Shown in pieces: positions 16,398-28,559 of a stretch of DNA of 64,000 nucleotides. Position numbers and translations under genes: made by a program. Numbering within the stretch: position 1 is the stretch's first letter; every line of letters starts with the position of its first letter. The DNA comes from Lactobacillus xujianguonis (GTDB lineage Bacteria; Bacillota; Bacilli; Lactobacillales; Lactobacillaceae). The stretch is from positions 1 to 64,000 of the forward strand of contig NZ_ML136881.1 in NCBI RefSeq assembly GCF_004009905.1, given 5' to 3'. The notes under the pieces were generated by a model. It was given only the letters and a program-made list of their open reading frames with translations, did not search any database and was not told the origin of the DNA.

Positions 16398-16411
16398 AGA
16401 AAGCGGTTTCA
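16398..16411. promoter_or_regulatory. CcpA cre-like site upstream of msmK
   Basis: AGAAAGCGGTTTCA lies 41 bases before the start codon. It is close to the cre consensus TGNNANCGNTNNCA and palindromic around GAAAGCGGTTTC. Confidence 0.65.
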
Positions 16412-16451
16412 ATATAATCTAAGTATAAGGTTTTGAAAGGACATCAAAAAA

Positions 16452-17564
16452 ATGGTTAAAGTAGATTTAGATCACGTATACAAAAAATATAAAGGTAATG
16501 ACAAATACTCAGTAACAGACTTCAACTTACACATTGACGACAAGGAATTCATCGTTTTCGTTGGTCCTTCAGGTTGTGGTAAGTCAACTACTTTGAGAAT
16601 GATCGCTGGATTGGAAGATATCACCAAAGGTACCTTGAAGATCGGTGGTAAGGTTATGAACGATGTTGCTCCAAAGAACCGTGACATCGCCATGGTATTC
16701 CAGAACTACGCTTTGTACCCACACATGAGTGTCTTCGACAACATGAGCTTTGGTTTGAAATTAAGAAAATACCCAAAGGACGAAATTAAGAAGCGTGTTG
16801 ATCGTGCTGCTAAGATTTTGGGCTTAACTGAATACTTAAACCGTAAGCCAGCTGCTTTGTCTGGTGGTCAACGTCAGCGTGTTGCTTTGGGACGTGCGAT
16901 CGTCCGGGATGCTCCTATCTTCCTAATGGACGAACCATTATCAAACTTGGATGCTAAGCTTCGTGTTTCAATGCGTGCCGAAATTGCTAAGTTGCACCAA
17001 CAATTGAACACTACTACCATCTACGTAACTCACGACCAGACTGAAGCCATGACTTTAGCCGACCGAATCGTTATTATTAAAGATGGTGTTCAACAACAAG
17101 TTGGTTCACCAATGGAAGTTTACAACAAGCCTGCTAACGTCTTTGTTGCTGGATTCATTGGTTCACCTGCGATGAACTTCTTCCACGTAATTTTGAAAGA
17201 CGGCAAGATTATCGACAAGGACAACCATGACTTCGAAATTCCAGTTCCAGAAGGTAAACTTAATATCTTGAAGGAAAAGGGTTACGAAGGTAAGGAATTA
17301 ATCTTCGGTATCCGTCCAGAAGACGTTCACACTGAACAAGTCTTCCTTGAAAGCTTCCCAGAAAACGTTGTTGAAGCAACTGTTGTTGTTTCTGAACTTT
17401 TGGGTGCTGAAACTCAACTTTACTGCAAGGTTGGTAACACTGAATTGGTATCTAAGGTTGATGCTCGTGACTTCACTAAACCAGGTGCTAAGGTTAAGAT
17501 GGGCTTTGAAATGAACAAGGCACACTTCTTCGATCCAGAATCTCAAATAACTTTGGATAATTAA
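16452..17564 (+). CDS. msmK: Sugar ABC transporter ATPase, MsmK/MalK type (370 aa)
   Basis: Complete carbohydrate-importer ATPase: Walker [10 protein letters not shown] (about 37-45), Q-loop [10 protein letters not shown], signature [14 protein letters not shown], Walker [13 protein letters not shown], switch His THDQTEAM, and a C-terminal TOBE domain (about 290-365) as in MsmK/UgpC/MalK. The gene is alone. The importer at 29244-32448 has two permeases and a binding protein but no ATPase, so this is the likely shared energy module, as MsmK is in streptococci and lactobacilli. A cre-like site precedes it. Confidence 0.93.
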   Translation: MVKVDLDHVYKKYKGNDKYSVTDFNLHIDDKEFIVFVGPSGCGKSTTLRMIAGLEDITKGTLKIGGKVMNDVAPKNRDIAMVFQNYALYPHMSVFDNMSFGLKLRKYPKDEIKKRVDRAAKILGLTEYLNRKPAALSGGQRQRVALGRAIVRDAPIFLMDEPLSNLDAKLRVSMRAEIAKLHQQLNTTTIYVTHDQTEAMTLADRIVIIKDGVQQQVGSPMEVYNKPANVFVAGFIGSPAMNFFHVILKDGKIIDKDNHDFEIPVPEGKLNILKEKGYEGKELIFGIRPEDVHTEQVFLESFPENVVEATVVVSELLGAETQLYCKVGNTELVSKVDARDFTKPGAKVKMGFEMNKAHFFDPESQITLDN

Positions 17565-17595
17565 ATTTATCTTCCCCACTAAATTCTAAACAACT

Positions 17596-17640
17596 AAAAT
17601 AGCAGATTGCATTAAATTGATGCAGTCTGCTATTTATTTT
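17596..17640. terminator. Bidirectional terminator between msmK and the GH42 operon
   Basis: A 16-bp stem (AAATAGCAGATTGCAT with ATGCAGTCTGCTATTT, one mismatch) and T run. It can end both convergent transcripts. Confidence 0.9.
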
Positions 17641-17705
17641 GGCTTATCTTTCTTGATATAATTTTACTAAATTATAGAAGGAATTTTTAAAAATGAAAAA
17701 TCTTA

Positions 17706-19739
17706 TTAGTTATTCTTCACAAAATTTTTTATTGCCCACGGTTTTAAATCAGCTACAACTTTGTGCTTACCAAGCAAATCATGATAACCAGTTAAAAACT
17801 TTTGTGGTAATGGTTTAACTTCATTTGTCATATTTAAAACAAAGAATAATGCGTAACCACTTTTAGTGACTCTCTTCGTAACTTCTACTCCATTTATAGA
17901 ATCAGCTAAAATTGGCAACTTTAATTCTTCAATAATTTTATCAAAGAAGTTAGTCATACCTGCCTGATCTAATTGACCCCCTAGATACCAGACATGTCCA
18001 TTCTGATAAGTATTTTTCGTAATCGCAGGCATTCCTTGATAAAATTCAGAATCATAAGTTGCAAGTACTTTTGCACCGTTTAACCGAATCAAATCACAAA
18101 TTAAATCAAAGTTGCATACCTTACCGTTTTTAAATTTCACTTTGACTTGATGCTCCGGCACAACCGCATCACTTTCTTCAACCCACATCCCTGTTAAATG
18201 TTTCAACGGCCCTGGATATCCACCTAAATAAACATTATCAGATAAATCAACCATGCCAGAAAGATAAGTAGTAACTAAATTACCACCATGCGCAATATAA
18301 GATTTGAATTTATCCGCCAAATTAAGATCCAACATATACAACACGGGAGCGACAATCAAATCATATTTACTAAAGTCAGCATCTGCTCCAATCACATCAA
18401 CAGCAATATTTCGTTCATAAAATACCCGGTAATATTTGAGCATCACTGCTACATAACTTTGTTTAGGAATAATGCCATCGATATATTCAAAAGCCCAATA
18501 ATTGTTCCAATCAAAATAAAGTGCAACTTTAGCAGACGAAGTTGAGCCTTTAATAGTTGACCCGACTTTGGCTAAAATATCACCTAATTGCTTTACTTCA
18601 CAAAAGACTCTGGTATCTGTTCGTCTTGAGTGAGCAATAACTGCACTATGAAACTTCTCAGAACCGCCTTTTGCTTGTTTTAATTGGAAGAATTGAGCCG
18701 AATCAGCACCATGAGCAATTGCTTGAAATTCCGTTGCTGCCATTTGACCTGGCCGTTTCAATGGACTGAATTTTTGCCAATTAACCTGAGACGGGGTTGA
18801 TTCCATTAACAAAAAGGGTTTTTGTTTTAAGCTTCTCATCAAATCATAAACAAAAGCTGCTTTATAACTTGGTTCATTATATGTAGGATAACTATCAAAA
18901 GAAACCAGATCTTCTTCCTTGGCCCATGCTTGATAATCAATGGTTTTTAATGGTGTACCATGAAAATTAGTCGTTACAAGAGCATCAGGATGATATGCTT
19001 TGATGATGTTTCTCTCCATGATATACAGCTTTTTCATACTTTCAGATTGGAATCTAAAGTAATCAATTGATAGACCTGGAACAATCGTCTCTTTGCCTTC
19101 AACTGCACCCCACTCATCACCTAATTTATTAGGAGCCATGATTTGATCCCAATCAGTGAGAGTATGACTCCATACATTCATACTCCAAGCCTCATTCAAA
19201 TGTTTAAGAGTATGATACTTTTGCTTTAACCAACTTCTAAACTCTTTTGCACATTTGTCACAGTAACAATTACCATCATAGTTACCGCTGTATTCATTAT
19301 TAATATGCCAAAGAACAATATGAGAATTTTTACTGTAACGTTTAGCAAGTTCAGTCACTAAACTACGCATTAGACGTTGATAATTCGAACTGTTTGGGTA
19401 AAAATTTTCTCTTTTGGCAAAAACATGACGCTGGCCATAATAGTCAACTCGTGCTATATCAGGATATTTCTTAAACATCCAAGCTGGCATTGCTGCTGTT
19501 GAAGTCCCTAAAACAATCTGAAAATTTGCTTCTGAGAGCTCATCAATAATTTTATCTAATCTACTAAAATCATATTTGCCTTCTTCTGGCTCAAGTAAAG
19601 CCCACGAAAAGACATTGATGGTAGCGGAATTGATTTTAGCTTCTTTAAAAACCTTGATATCCTCACTCATCTCTTCTGCTGGCCATTGTTCTGGATTATA
19701 ATCGCCACCATACAAAAACTTAGTTAATTCATTCTTCAT
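17706..19739 (-). CDS. GH42 beta-galactosidase (677 aa)
   Basis: Family 42 glycosidase. Starts with the typical LYGGDYNPEQWP strand; acid/base Glu in WHINNEYSGNY; the zinc site CYCDKC follows; the nucleophile Glu is in PFLLMESTPS; trimerisation and C-terminal domains complete the usual length. Cytosolic (no signal). The start at 19739 is chosen because it aligns with the family start; it overlaps the symporter gene by 11 bases, implying translational coupling. Substrate is probably galacto-oligosaccharides from galactan or arabinogalactan, taken up by the adjacent GPH symporter. Confidence 0.9.
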   Translation of the reverse strand: MKNELTKFLYGGDYNPEQWPAEEMSEDIKVFKEAKINSATINVFSWALLEPEEGKYDFSRLDKIIDELSEANFQIVLGTSTAAMPAWMFKKYPDIARVDYYGQRHVFAKRENFYPNSSNYQRLMRSLVTELAKRYSKNSHIVLWHINNEYSGNYDGNCYCDKCAKEFRSWLKQKYHTLKHLNEAWSMNVWSHTLTDWDQIMAPNKLGDEWGAVEGKETIVPGLSIDYFRFQSESMKKLYIMERNIIKAYHPDALVTTNFHGTPLKTIDYQAWAKEEDLVSFDSYPTYNEPSYKAAFVYDLMRSLKQKPFLLMESTPSQVNWQKFSPLKRPGQMAATEFQAIAHGADSAQFFQLKQAKGGSEKFHSAVIAHSRRTDTRVFCEVKQLGDILAKVGSTIKGSTSSAKVALYFDWNNYWAFEYIDGIIPKQSYVAVMLKYYRVFYERNIAVDVIGADADFSKYDLIVAPVLYMLDLNLADKFKSYIAHGGNLVTTYLSGMVDLSDNVYLGGYPGPLKHLTGMWVEESDAVVPEHQVKVKFKNGKVCNFDLICDLIRLNGAKVLATYDSEFYQGMPAITKNTYQNGHVWYLGGQLDQAGMTNFFDKIIEELKLPILADSINGVEVTKRVTKSGYALFFVLNMTNEVKPLPQKFLTGYHDLLGKHKVVADLKPWAIKNFVKNN

Positions 19740-21225
19740 TTTTTTGCTTTCTATACGTATTTTCATATTTAATTCCCGTCAGATCCTCAACAACTGCTTT
19801 GGTTTGAGGATCAACGTCTTCTTTTTGACCACCATTTTTTAAGCGCTCGATTTCACGGGTAATCAGCTGATGACTGGTTTTATTTAAATTAAATCTCGTT
19901 GCAATTAACCAAGCTAAGATGATTAACAAAGCCCCCATCAACATCACTTCTAAAATTGCATTCTTGGCAGACAGGCTTTGCACATTTGCACCTTTCACAA
20001 AACCATTTTGATCCAGAAAGATGCCGACTAAAACCGTTACCAGCGCAGATGTTGAATTACGAAGCAAATTAATCAGGGATGCAAGACTGCCAGCCCGATT
20101 TTCACCGCTTACTATTTCATCGATATCAGGCAAAAAAGCATACACTTGCCATGGTACAAAGCCCACTAATGACGAAGCAATTTGATAAACCAACATCGCA
20201 AGATACATCAATAATAAAACCTGTTTAAACTTAAATTGATAGATCAAATAAAAAGCTAATATTGCAAGCAGAATCACCATGTAAGCTAATTCATACAGTC
20301 TTTTAGGACTAATGCGAGTAAATAAATACCCACCAACTAAGGTCACCACAATTCCTACAATTGACAAAGCCATTAAATTGGCTGCATCAGTAGCAGTCAA
20401 ATGCAAGCAATATAGACAAAAGAAGGTAAAGACCATGTTAACCATGTCACGCCCAGTAAAGGAAGCTAAATAAATACCAAAATGCTGGCGACAGCTTTTC
20501 ACTTTAAAGAAACTTAAGTAGTCCTTGATAAGCATCAAAATATTTTTACGTTTATCAGAGACTGGCATCGTTAACGAACTAACTGGCAATTCCCATGTAT
20601 TCCAAGCGGTAATCAATAAAGCTAAGCAAAAGATTGTACTAAAAATCAAACCGTTAATAAAGAATGGCAAAGCCGTTCTTGTACCTAAAATTTTAAATAA
20701 TTGACCTGGAATAAAAGTCGCTAAACTACCGGCAATAGAAGAGAAAAACATTCTCGCTGTTGAAAGTTTAGTTCGTTCATCATATTGATTGGTCATCTCA
20801 GTTGGCAAAGTTTGATAGGGAATCATTACTGTTGAGATGACACAAAAGGAACAATAAATTAATAAATAATACCAGAAATTCTGCTCGGCTAGCCACATCA
20901 AAGCAAAAGTAAACATTAACGGTGCACTAAGATAAATAAAAAAGTGGCGACGACCATATTTTTTACCCCATTTAGTCTGACCAAAATTATCAGAAATTCC
21001 ACCAATTAGTACGCCAGAAACAGCTGATACAATCTGACCACAACTCACAATTAAAGCTGCTTGCGTAGCTGACAAATTACAATATCTAACGTAAAAATAG
21101 AGTAACCAGGCACTAATTACTGCTTGGGCACCACCACCCATAAAGTCAGTACAGCCAAAGGACACTGCTGTGAGTAAAGTGATTTCTCGTTTCTGATATA
21201 CTCTCTTTGCAATTTTATTAAACAT
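19729..21225 (-). CDS. GPH-family sugar:cation symporter (498 aa)
   Basis: Twelve-helix MFS/GPH (glycoside-pentoside-hexuronide) transporter. The N-terminal motif GCTDFMGGGAQAVISAWLLY and the cytoplasmic loop DNFGQTKWGKKYGRRHFFIY fit this family. There is no C-terminal IIA domain of the LacS type. It lies between GH27 and GH42 genes (14-base gap upstream, 11-base overlap downstream), so it probably imports a galactoside for them. Substrate inferred from neighbours only. Confidence 0.86.
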   Translation of the reverse strand: MFNKIAKRVYQKREITLLTAVSFGCTDFMGGGAQAVISAWLLYFYVRYCNLSATQAALIVSCGQIVSAVSGVLIGGISDNFGQTKWGKKYGRRHFFIYLSAPLMFTFALMWLAEQNFWYYLLIYCSFCVISTVMIPYQTLPTEMTNQYDERTKLSTARMFFSSIAGSLATFIPGQLFKILGTRTALPFFINGLIFSTIFCLALLITAWNTWELPVSSLTMPVSDKRKNILMLIKDYLSFFKVKSCRQHFGIYLASFTGRDMVNMVFTFFCLYCLHLTATDAANLMALSIVGIVVTLVGGYLFTRISPKRLYELAYMVILLAILAFYLIYQFKFKQVLLLMYLAMLVYQIASSLVGFVPWQVYAFLPDIDEIVSGENRAGSLASLINLLRNSTSALVTVLVGIFLDQNGFVKGANVQSLSAKNAILEVMLMGALLIILAWLIATRFNLNKTSHQLITREIERLKNGGQKEDVDPQTKAVVEDLTGIKYENTYRKQKNEE

Positions 21226-21239
21226 TGGTTAGCCTAATC

Positions 21240-22486
21240 TTATCTTTTAACTAAACATACATCATGCTTACCTAATTGCATCCCGGAAACCGGCTCTTTA
21301 GACCAGACATCAATAGCTTGATCAGAAATTTTAAATTTAGCCAATATAGAATCATTAAGCTCTAACTCTTGCTCAGATAAATTGAAAAGAGCAGTATAAT
21401 GATGCTTATTGGTCCGACTTTTCCAGACAACCATCTGAGCATCACGGTAAATTTGTTCCTTTTCTAGCCCTTCATTATCCATTTCAAGAATGTCGGGTTG
21501 TGTCAATAAGGCCAAAGTGCCCTCATCAAGATCAGGTAACTCACTACCAATAATCAATGGTGACTGCAACAACGACCATAACGTCAACATGGTGCGTTGT
21601 TCTGCGCGAGTAAAACGGGTGTAACGCTCACCATCTACCGAGCGTAACGCCAAATGTCCTAATGGCAACATATCACAATCCGACCAATTACCCAAACGAG
21701 AAATTGGTGACCATTCATTGGCTCGATCAAACATCTTAAGTAGTAGTTCCCATTGATCCCAAAAATCATCCGTAATTCGCCACATATTGGCGTTTTGCTG
21801 AAAGAAGGAAGCATGCTTTAGTGGAGCTGGACCAGGAGACAAAGATAGTACCATTGCTCTCCCTGTTTGATCAATCGCTTTTCTTAAGGCATGGACTTCT
21901 GCCAAATGTGTATCACGTAAATTTCTTGAATAGGCAATGTCATCACATTTGATAAAGTCAACACCCCATGAGGCATACAAATCCATGACCGAATTGTAAT
22001 ATGCCTGTCCTTCGGGCAAAGCAACATTTACGCCAAACATATCACTATTCCAGGGACAGATATTATTAGCAGCAATTTCTCTTGCTGTTTTATGAGTTCC
22101 TTTAATTGGAATATCTTGATAAACTGCTTGTCGTGGTATTCCGCGCATCATGTGAAGGCCAAATTTTAACCCTAAACTATGTACATAATCAGCTAATGAC
22201 TTAAAGCCTTGGCCATTTTTAGCAGAAGGAAAGCGGATTGGATCTGGGATTAGTCTGGCATATTGATCCATCAATAAGGGCGCAAAATTATGATAATCCG
22301 CAGAGTCCGCTGTGGGTTCATACCATTGAATATCAACTGTCACATAGTTATAGCCATATTTTTGCAAATACTTGGCCAAATATTGCGCATTTCTTTTTAC
22401 CTCATCTTCTCTGACAGACGCCCATAAACATCCCAACTGTTCCAGCCTTTAGGCGGCACAGGAGCATATTTTCTAAAATCTTGCAT
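21240..22486 (-). pseudogene. GH27-like alpha-galactosidase with early frameshift
   Basis: From about residue 20 on, this is a GH27/melibiase-type enzyme: YGYNYVTVDIQWY, GVDFIKCDD (nucleophile Asp) and RITDDFWDQW (acid/base Asp region). The natural N-terminus (MQDFRKYAPVPPKGWNSWD) starts at 22486 in a different frame. The two frames meet at GGGCG around 22420-22423, where one missing G explains the break: with it the protein would read NSWDVYGASVREDE. A start at 22436 would give a protein lacking the GWNSWD substrate-binding strand. Either a true inactivation or a sequencing error. Confidence 0.8.
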
Positions 22487-22502
22487 TCAATATCATCACT
22501 TT

Positions 22503-23950
22503 CTATTTTCTTCCAAATCTATTCTTCAATTTATCTAACATCAAAAAGGCAATCTCATTCTTAAACAAAAACAAAGTTGTCAGATAAATAATCATGGAAA
22601 TGACAATGACTAAGATGGTCCGTAAAACTAATTGCGGACAAAGCAGTTTACAGATGAAATAAACTACTACAATACCTAAGCAGCCTACCACTGAAGAAAT
22701 AATATTTTTGACTGTCGATTTCGCTAAAATAATTGGTTTAATGATATCCCATGTTGAACCGATGTTAAGACTCATGACCATGAATTCTGCAATAACCGTA
22801 CTTAAAGAAGTCCCATCATAAGACCAAATAGGAATTAAGATAAAGTTCAAAGCCACATTAACAATCCCCGTAATGAGCGTATTTCGTAAAGAAAGATTTT
22901 CTCTTTTCGCAGGAATCAACACACATTGGTTAAAAATCCAACTAAAAATGGAAAAGATAATTGCCCACGTGATGATCCTTAAAGAATTAACTGATTCCAA
23001 ATATTTTGGTCCAGCAATTAACAAGATAACTTCTTTACTGAGCATAATGACAGTCACAGAGACTGGTAAGACCAACATAGAGAGAGCATTAATTACTTTA
23101 CTAAGGACGATGTGATATTCTTTCAGTCGTCTTTTACCTAATAACATTGCCAGCCGCGGAATTGTGACAACCAAGATGCCACTAATTAAACCTTCAGCTA
23201 GATTATAGATTCGCACTGAGACGCTATAAATCCCAACGGCGTGTTCACCTTTTAATAAACCTAAAATAGTCGTATCAGAAGAAACATACAGAGTAACGGC
23301 CACTGCAGAAGCAAAAATGGTCAAAATTGGCTTTAAATGATACTGCCAGTTGGTCTTTTTAACTAACTTAATCTGACAATATTTCTTAGCATGCAAAAAA
23401 TTCAGCAGGTTAGCCCCAACACTAGCAAAAAACGTAATTCCTGCATAGAGCAAATAGTCATTTGGTTTCTTCACAATCACAAACAACAGAATCATCGATA
23501 GAACCTGAAAGGCAATACTTCTAACCGTGATGTAGGAGAAATCCTCATATCAGTTCCTAAAGTCGTAAAGAACAACTGTAAACTGAAAATCAAAATACAA
23601 GAAACGTAATTATGAAGATTACCAAAGATCAGCAAACTCAAAATTAAGAGTAAATATGCACCAAGAGTGGCAATCATATTGATCGTAAAAACCTGACTGG
23701 CAAATTCACCTATCTTGGCCTGATCATCACGGTATTTGGCCCCTTCACGGACAGCATAAGTAGCTACTCCAAGTCCTGCTAACAGCAAAAAATAATTAAC
23801 GTAGGTATTTGAAAAATTATAAATCCCAATCCCATCAACAGATAAAACTCTTAGAACATACGGTAAAGTAATTAGTGGAAATAAGAGGTTAATGATACTT
23901 CTTAAGCCATTTAACAGCGCATTAACTGTTAACGATTTTCCAGTTTTCAT
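22503..23950 (-). pseudogene. Polysaccharide flippase (Wzx-like), split
   Basis: Two frames make one oligosaccharide flippase (MATE/RfbX-type, about 480 residues). The N-part starts at 23950 (KSLTVNALLNGLRSIINLLF; PLITLPYVLRVLSVDGIG) and breaks after FFTTLGTD. The C-part resumes as YEDFSYITVRSIAFQVLSM and continues through about nine helices to 22503. Flippases usually carry a few residues including Trp between GTD and this point (as in GTDWV), so a small out-of-frame deletion near 23547 is the likely lesion. No other capsule or EPS genes are nearby. It is five bases from the AKR gene. Confidence 0.8.
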
Positions 23951-23955
23951 TTTCT

Positions 23956-24933
23956 TTATCCAACATGACGTTCAAAGCGATGAAAGTCCAAAATTTGATC
24001 AATTTCTTTCATGGCATCTTTAGGGATTACAAAGCCTGATGCCTTTAAGTTATTTTGCAATTGACTTGGCTTGGAAGCACCGGCAATGACACAACTAATT
24101 TCAGGACGTTGCAGAATCCAAGCCATAGCCATAATTGGCATATTGGTGCCTAATTCTTCAGCCATTTTACTTAGTTTAGCCACTTTATCTAAATTCTCAT
24201 CCGTTAACATTTTATTAATCTGATGATCTGCTTGATGAGTAGCCCGTGAACCCTTAGGCAACGGTTGTCCTTTTTTATATTTACCGGTTAGCAAACCTTG
24301 TGATAAAGGAGAAAAGGTCGTTAAGCCAATACCATAATCACGACAAGTAGCAATAATTGAGTTTTCAATATAACGATCCATCATGTTGTATTGTGGTTGC
24401 ACCACGGTTAAGGGATGCAAATGCTCCTCACGAATAATTCGTTCAGCCTTTTCAATCCGAGCACTACCCCACTCTTCGCTGACGCCGTAATACAACACTT
24501 TGCCTTGATCAACCAAATCACTCATTGCTCTGAGCGTCTCTTCCATTGGAGTAGATTCATCATAACGATGGCAGAAGTACATATCTAAATACTCAGTCTG
24601 AAGATTAGTTAAACTACGATCGATACTGTCAAAAATATGCTTGCGCGAAAGTCCGCGATCATTAATGCCATTACCTGTTGGGTAAAAGACTTTACTAGAA
24701 ATGACCAATTCTCGCCGGGGATATTGTTTCAAAACCTTACCTAAAAATTTCTCAGCACCACCAGCACTATAAGCATCAGCACAGTCAAAGAAATTTACGC
24801 CATTTTCATAGGCCAAATCAACAATCTCTTTTGCTGTTTCTTCTTGGGCAGTACCACTTAAATCGGTCATCCAACTCCCAAGAGCAATCTCACTAATCTT
24901 TAAACCTGATTTTCCCACATTTCGATATTTCAT
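23956..24933 (-). CDS. Aldo/keto reductase (325 aa)
   Basis: Complete AKR of the voltage-gated potassium channel beta-subunit/YajO type: MKYRNVGKSGLKISEIALGS, catalytic Tyr in FFDCADAYSAGGAE, Lys in SSKVFYP, His in FCHRYDE, and NADPH-binding AGASKPSQLQNNL near the end. It reduces aldehydes or sugars; the physiological substrate is unknown. It is located inside the glycan island, just after a terminator that follows the mutarotase gene, with no room for its own promoter; readthrough transcription is likely. Confidence 0.9.
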   Translation of the reverse strand: MKYRNVGKSGLKISEIALGSWMTDLSGTAQEETAKEIVDLAYENGVNFFDCADAYSAGGAEKFLGKVLKQYPRRELVISSKVFYPTGNGINDRGLSRKHIFDSIDRSLTNLQTEYLDMYFCHRYDESTPMEETLRAMSDLVDQGKVLYYGVSEEWGSARIEKAERIIREEHLHPLTVVQPQYNMMDRYIENSIIATCRDYGIGLTTFSPLSQGLLTGKYKKGQPLPKGSRATHQADHQINKMLTDENLDKVAKLSKMAEELGTNMPIMAMAWILQRPEISCVIAGASKPSQLQNNLKASGFVIPKDAMKEIDQILDFHRFERHVG

Positions 24934-24944
24934 AATTTCACCTT

Positions 24945-24976
24945 TTAAAAAAGGCCCAAGGTTTCCCTCGGGCCTT
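24945..24976 (-). terminator. Terminator between mutarotase and AKR genes
   Basis: On minus, GGCCCGAGG and CCTTGGGCC pair around GAAA and are followed by TTTTTT. Because the AKR gene starts 12 bases later, it must act as a partial terminator. Confidence 0.8.
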
Positions 24977-24986
24977 TTCCATCTAA

Positions 24987-26012
24987 TTAATAATCAATAT
25001 GCCAATTAACATTACGCTCGAATTTTTCACCTGGTACTAAAACAAAAGCATCTAAATCCGCTCCCATTTCCGGAGCAACTTGAGCTTCAAGAGTAACACC
25101 ATCGTGATTACCCAAATTCCGCATCGCACCTTGGTGATTAAAGCCGTTAGCAGTAAAGACAACAACTGATGGTGCATCGGTTGTCATAGTCAACTTTCGT
25201 TTTGATTTAGCTGATTCAATGACAGCAGCTGGACCATTACCATTTAAAATAAATGGATGATCTAAACCGCCACGAACAGCAATTTGATGCTCTTTCTTAT
25301 CATTAATTACATCACCCAAACGCTTAGCTTTTCTGAAGTCAAAGACACTATTGTCAACTTTTCTTATTCCTTCAACTGGCATTGTTGTGTCATCTACTGG
25401 TACATAGTAGTCAGCATTAATTTGCATCTTTAAATCTTCAACATTTGCGTGTGGCCCATCCAATCTGAAGTAAGTGTGATTAGTTGGATTGAATAAAGTT
25501 GTTTTATCAGTATAGGCAGTGATGTTATAGTGCAAATTATTATCGTTATCTAATTCATAGGTAACCATAATTTTCATATTGCCTGGATAATTGTTGGAAC
25601 CATCAGGATCATACAAAGTAAAAATTGCTTTAGCGCTGTGGTCATCACATGCAGTTCTAAAATCCCATGGTCGATTATCTAAACCATGATCACCACCACC
25701 GTGAAGTGAGTTTTCTCCTTCGTTGATTGGTAACTTAGTAAAGGTGTGATCATGATGCCATAGCCCGCGGCGAATTCGTCCAGCTACTCGGCCAACTGTA
25801 CCACCTAAGTAGTTTCTTTCCTTGCTGTAGTTTTCAGGCGTTTCCAAAGACATGATGATATTTTCTCGACCTGTTGGGGTGGGAATTTCAAATCTTTCTA
25901 GTGTTGCCCCATAATTCAAAATAGTAGCATGAACATCATTATCATTGATTAAAGTGATTTCACAGAGATCTTTGGTCCCCATCATGCCATATTTGCGAAT
26001 CATTGTTTTCAT
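24987..26012 (-). CDS. galM: Aldose 1-epimerase (mutarotase, 341 aa)
   Basis: GalM-family beta-sandwich: YGATLERFEIPTP, NYLGGTVGRVAGRI with the conserved Arg, HGGGDHGLDNRPW (His), NPTNHTYFRLDG (catalytic His) and LEAQVAPEMGAD (catalytic Glu). It interconverts sugar anomers. In this operon, last after arabinofuranosidases, it probably equilibrates released L-arabinose (or galactose) anomers for the isomerase. AAGAAGG precedes the first ATG at proper spacing. Confidence 0.92.
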   Translation of the reverse strand: MKTMIRKYGMMGTKDLCEITLINDNDVHATILNYGATLERFEIPTPTGRENIIMSLETPENYSKERNYLGGTVGRVAGRIRRGLWHHDHTFTKLPINEGENSLHGGGDHGLDNRPWDFRTACDDHSAKAIFTLYDPDGSNNYPGNMKIMVTYELDNDNNLHYNITAYTDKTTLFNPTNHTYFRLDGPHANVEDLKMQINADYYVPVDDTTMPVEGIRKVDNSVFDFRKAKRLGDVINDKKEHQIAVRGGLDHPFILNGNGPAAVIESAKSKRKLTMTTDAPSVVVFTANGFNHQGAMRNLGNHDGVTLEAQVAPEMGADLDAFVLVPGEKFERNVNWHIDY

Positions 26013-26028
26013 TACTACTTACCTTCTT

Positions 26029-27534
<1,506 letters not shown>

Positions 27535-27538
27535 CTAT

Positions 27539-28483
27539 TTATTGAATTTGATTTTCATCCCCTGGCTTACCAAAGTCTGGTAAACCTTCGTCAGTCCAAG
27601 TGAAGTACTTGGCATATGCATGGCGGTCTGGATTATCCAGCGGATCACCATCAATTTGCGTATATGGACGAGCATGATAAATCAAAACATCTTTACCATT
27701 TAACTTGGTAAAACTGTTATGTCCTGGTCCCCATAGTTTGTTTTCGGCAGCACTCTTAAAGACTGGTTCGGTTGACTTATGCCATGAATAGCCATCCAAT
27801 AAGTCAGCATCTTTATCAGCCCAAAGCATGCCCATTACATAGTTTTCATCAGTAGCACTAGCAGAATAAGTAATAATTACCTTATTCCCATGAGTGATTT
27901 CTGCAGGACCTTCATTAACTTTGAAGCCAACTTGTTCCCACGGATATTCTGGAATTGATAATAATAATTCCTTTCCTTCAATCGTCCAAGGATTCTTCAT
28001 CTTAGCTAGAAACAAGTTAGAATTATTATGAATTGCTGGTTCAAGTTGAGCCCAGCACATATAGAGATCACCATTATGTTCAAAGACAGTCGCATCAAGT
28101 GAAAAGCTATCTTGGTGGGTTTTAACTTGCCCCTTTTCAGTCCATTTAGCCGTTAATGGGTTATCCCCTTCACCTTCTAAAACAAAAATGTTGTGGTGAT
28201 GCTTAGCATCTCTGACATTTTCATCATCTGAAGCAGCGAAGTAGATACACCACTTTCCTTGCCAGTAGTGTAACTCCGGTGCCCAAATTAATTTGCTCAT
28301 TGGGCCTTCATCATGTGCATGCCAAATGTTAACAGTTTCTGCGTTCTTCAAATCGGTTAACTTCTTAGCCCGACGAAGTTCAATTACTTGATAACCTGGT
28401 ACAGAACCACAGAAATAGTAGTAACCATCTGTGTGTAAATATACCCATGGATCCGCTCTTTTTTCTACTAATGGCGTATTCAT
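27539..28483 (-). CDS. Intracellular GH43 exo-arabinofuranosidase-like enzyme (314 aa)
   Basis: Five-bladed propeller GH43: general base Asp in EKRADPWVYLHTDGYY, pKa-modulating Asp in FSLDATVFEHNGDLY, acid Glu in KVNEGPAEITHG. The single-domain, signal-less form resembles the subfamily that includes exo-1,5-alpha-L-arabinofuranosidases (GH43_26). Exact subfamily is inferred from overall pattern. It is between YesL and GH51 genes in the importer operon; AGGAGG precedes the start. Distinct from the two long extracellular GH43 proteins in the window. Confidence 0.87.
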   Translation of the reverse strand: MNTPLVEKRADPWVYLHTDGYYYFCGSVPGYQVIELRRAKKLTDLKNAETVNIWHAHDEGPMSKLIWAPELHYWQGKWCIYFAASDDENVRDAKHHHNIFVLEGEGDNPLTAKWTEKGQVKTHQDSFSLDATVFEHNGDLYMCWAQLEPAIHNNSNLFLAKMKNPWTIEGKELLLSIPEYPWEQVGFKVNEGPAEITHGNKVIITYSASATDENYVMGMLWADKDADLLDGYSWHKSTEPVFKSAAENKLWGPGHNSFTKLNGKDVLIYHARPYTQIDGDPLDNPDRHAYAKYFTWTDEGLPDFGKPGDENQIQ

Positions 28484-28506
28484 TTAATAAAATCCTCCTA
28501 AAAATA

Positions 28507-28543
28507 AACGGCGAAAACCTGAATTACTCAAATTTTCACCGTT
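28507..28543 (-). terminator. Intra-operon hairpin before the GH43 gene
   Basis: On minus, AACGGTGAAAA pairs with TTTTCGCCGTT (one wobble) and is followed by TATTTTT. It could lower expression of the enzyme genes relative to the transporter or process the mRNA. Confidence 0.6.
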
Positions 28544-28559
28544 ATAAAAATCTCGCGTT

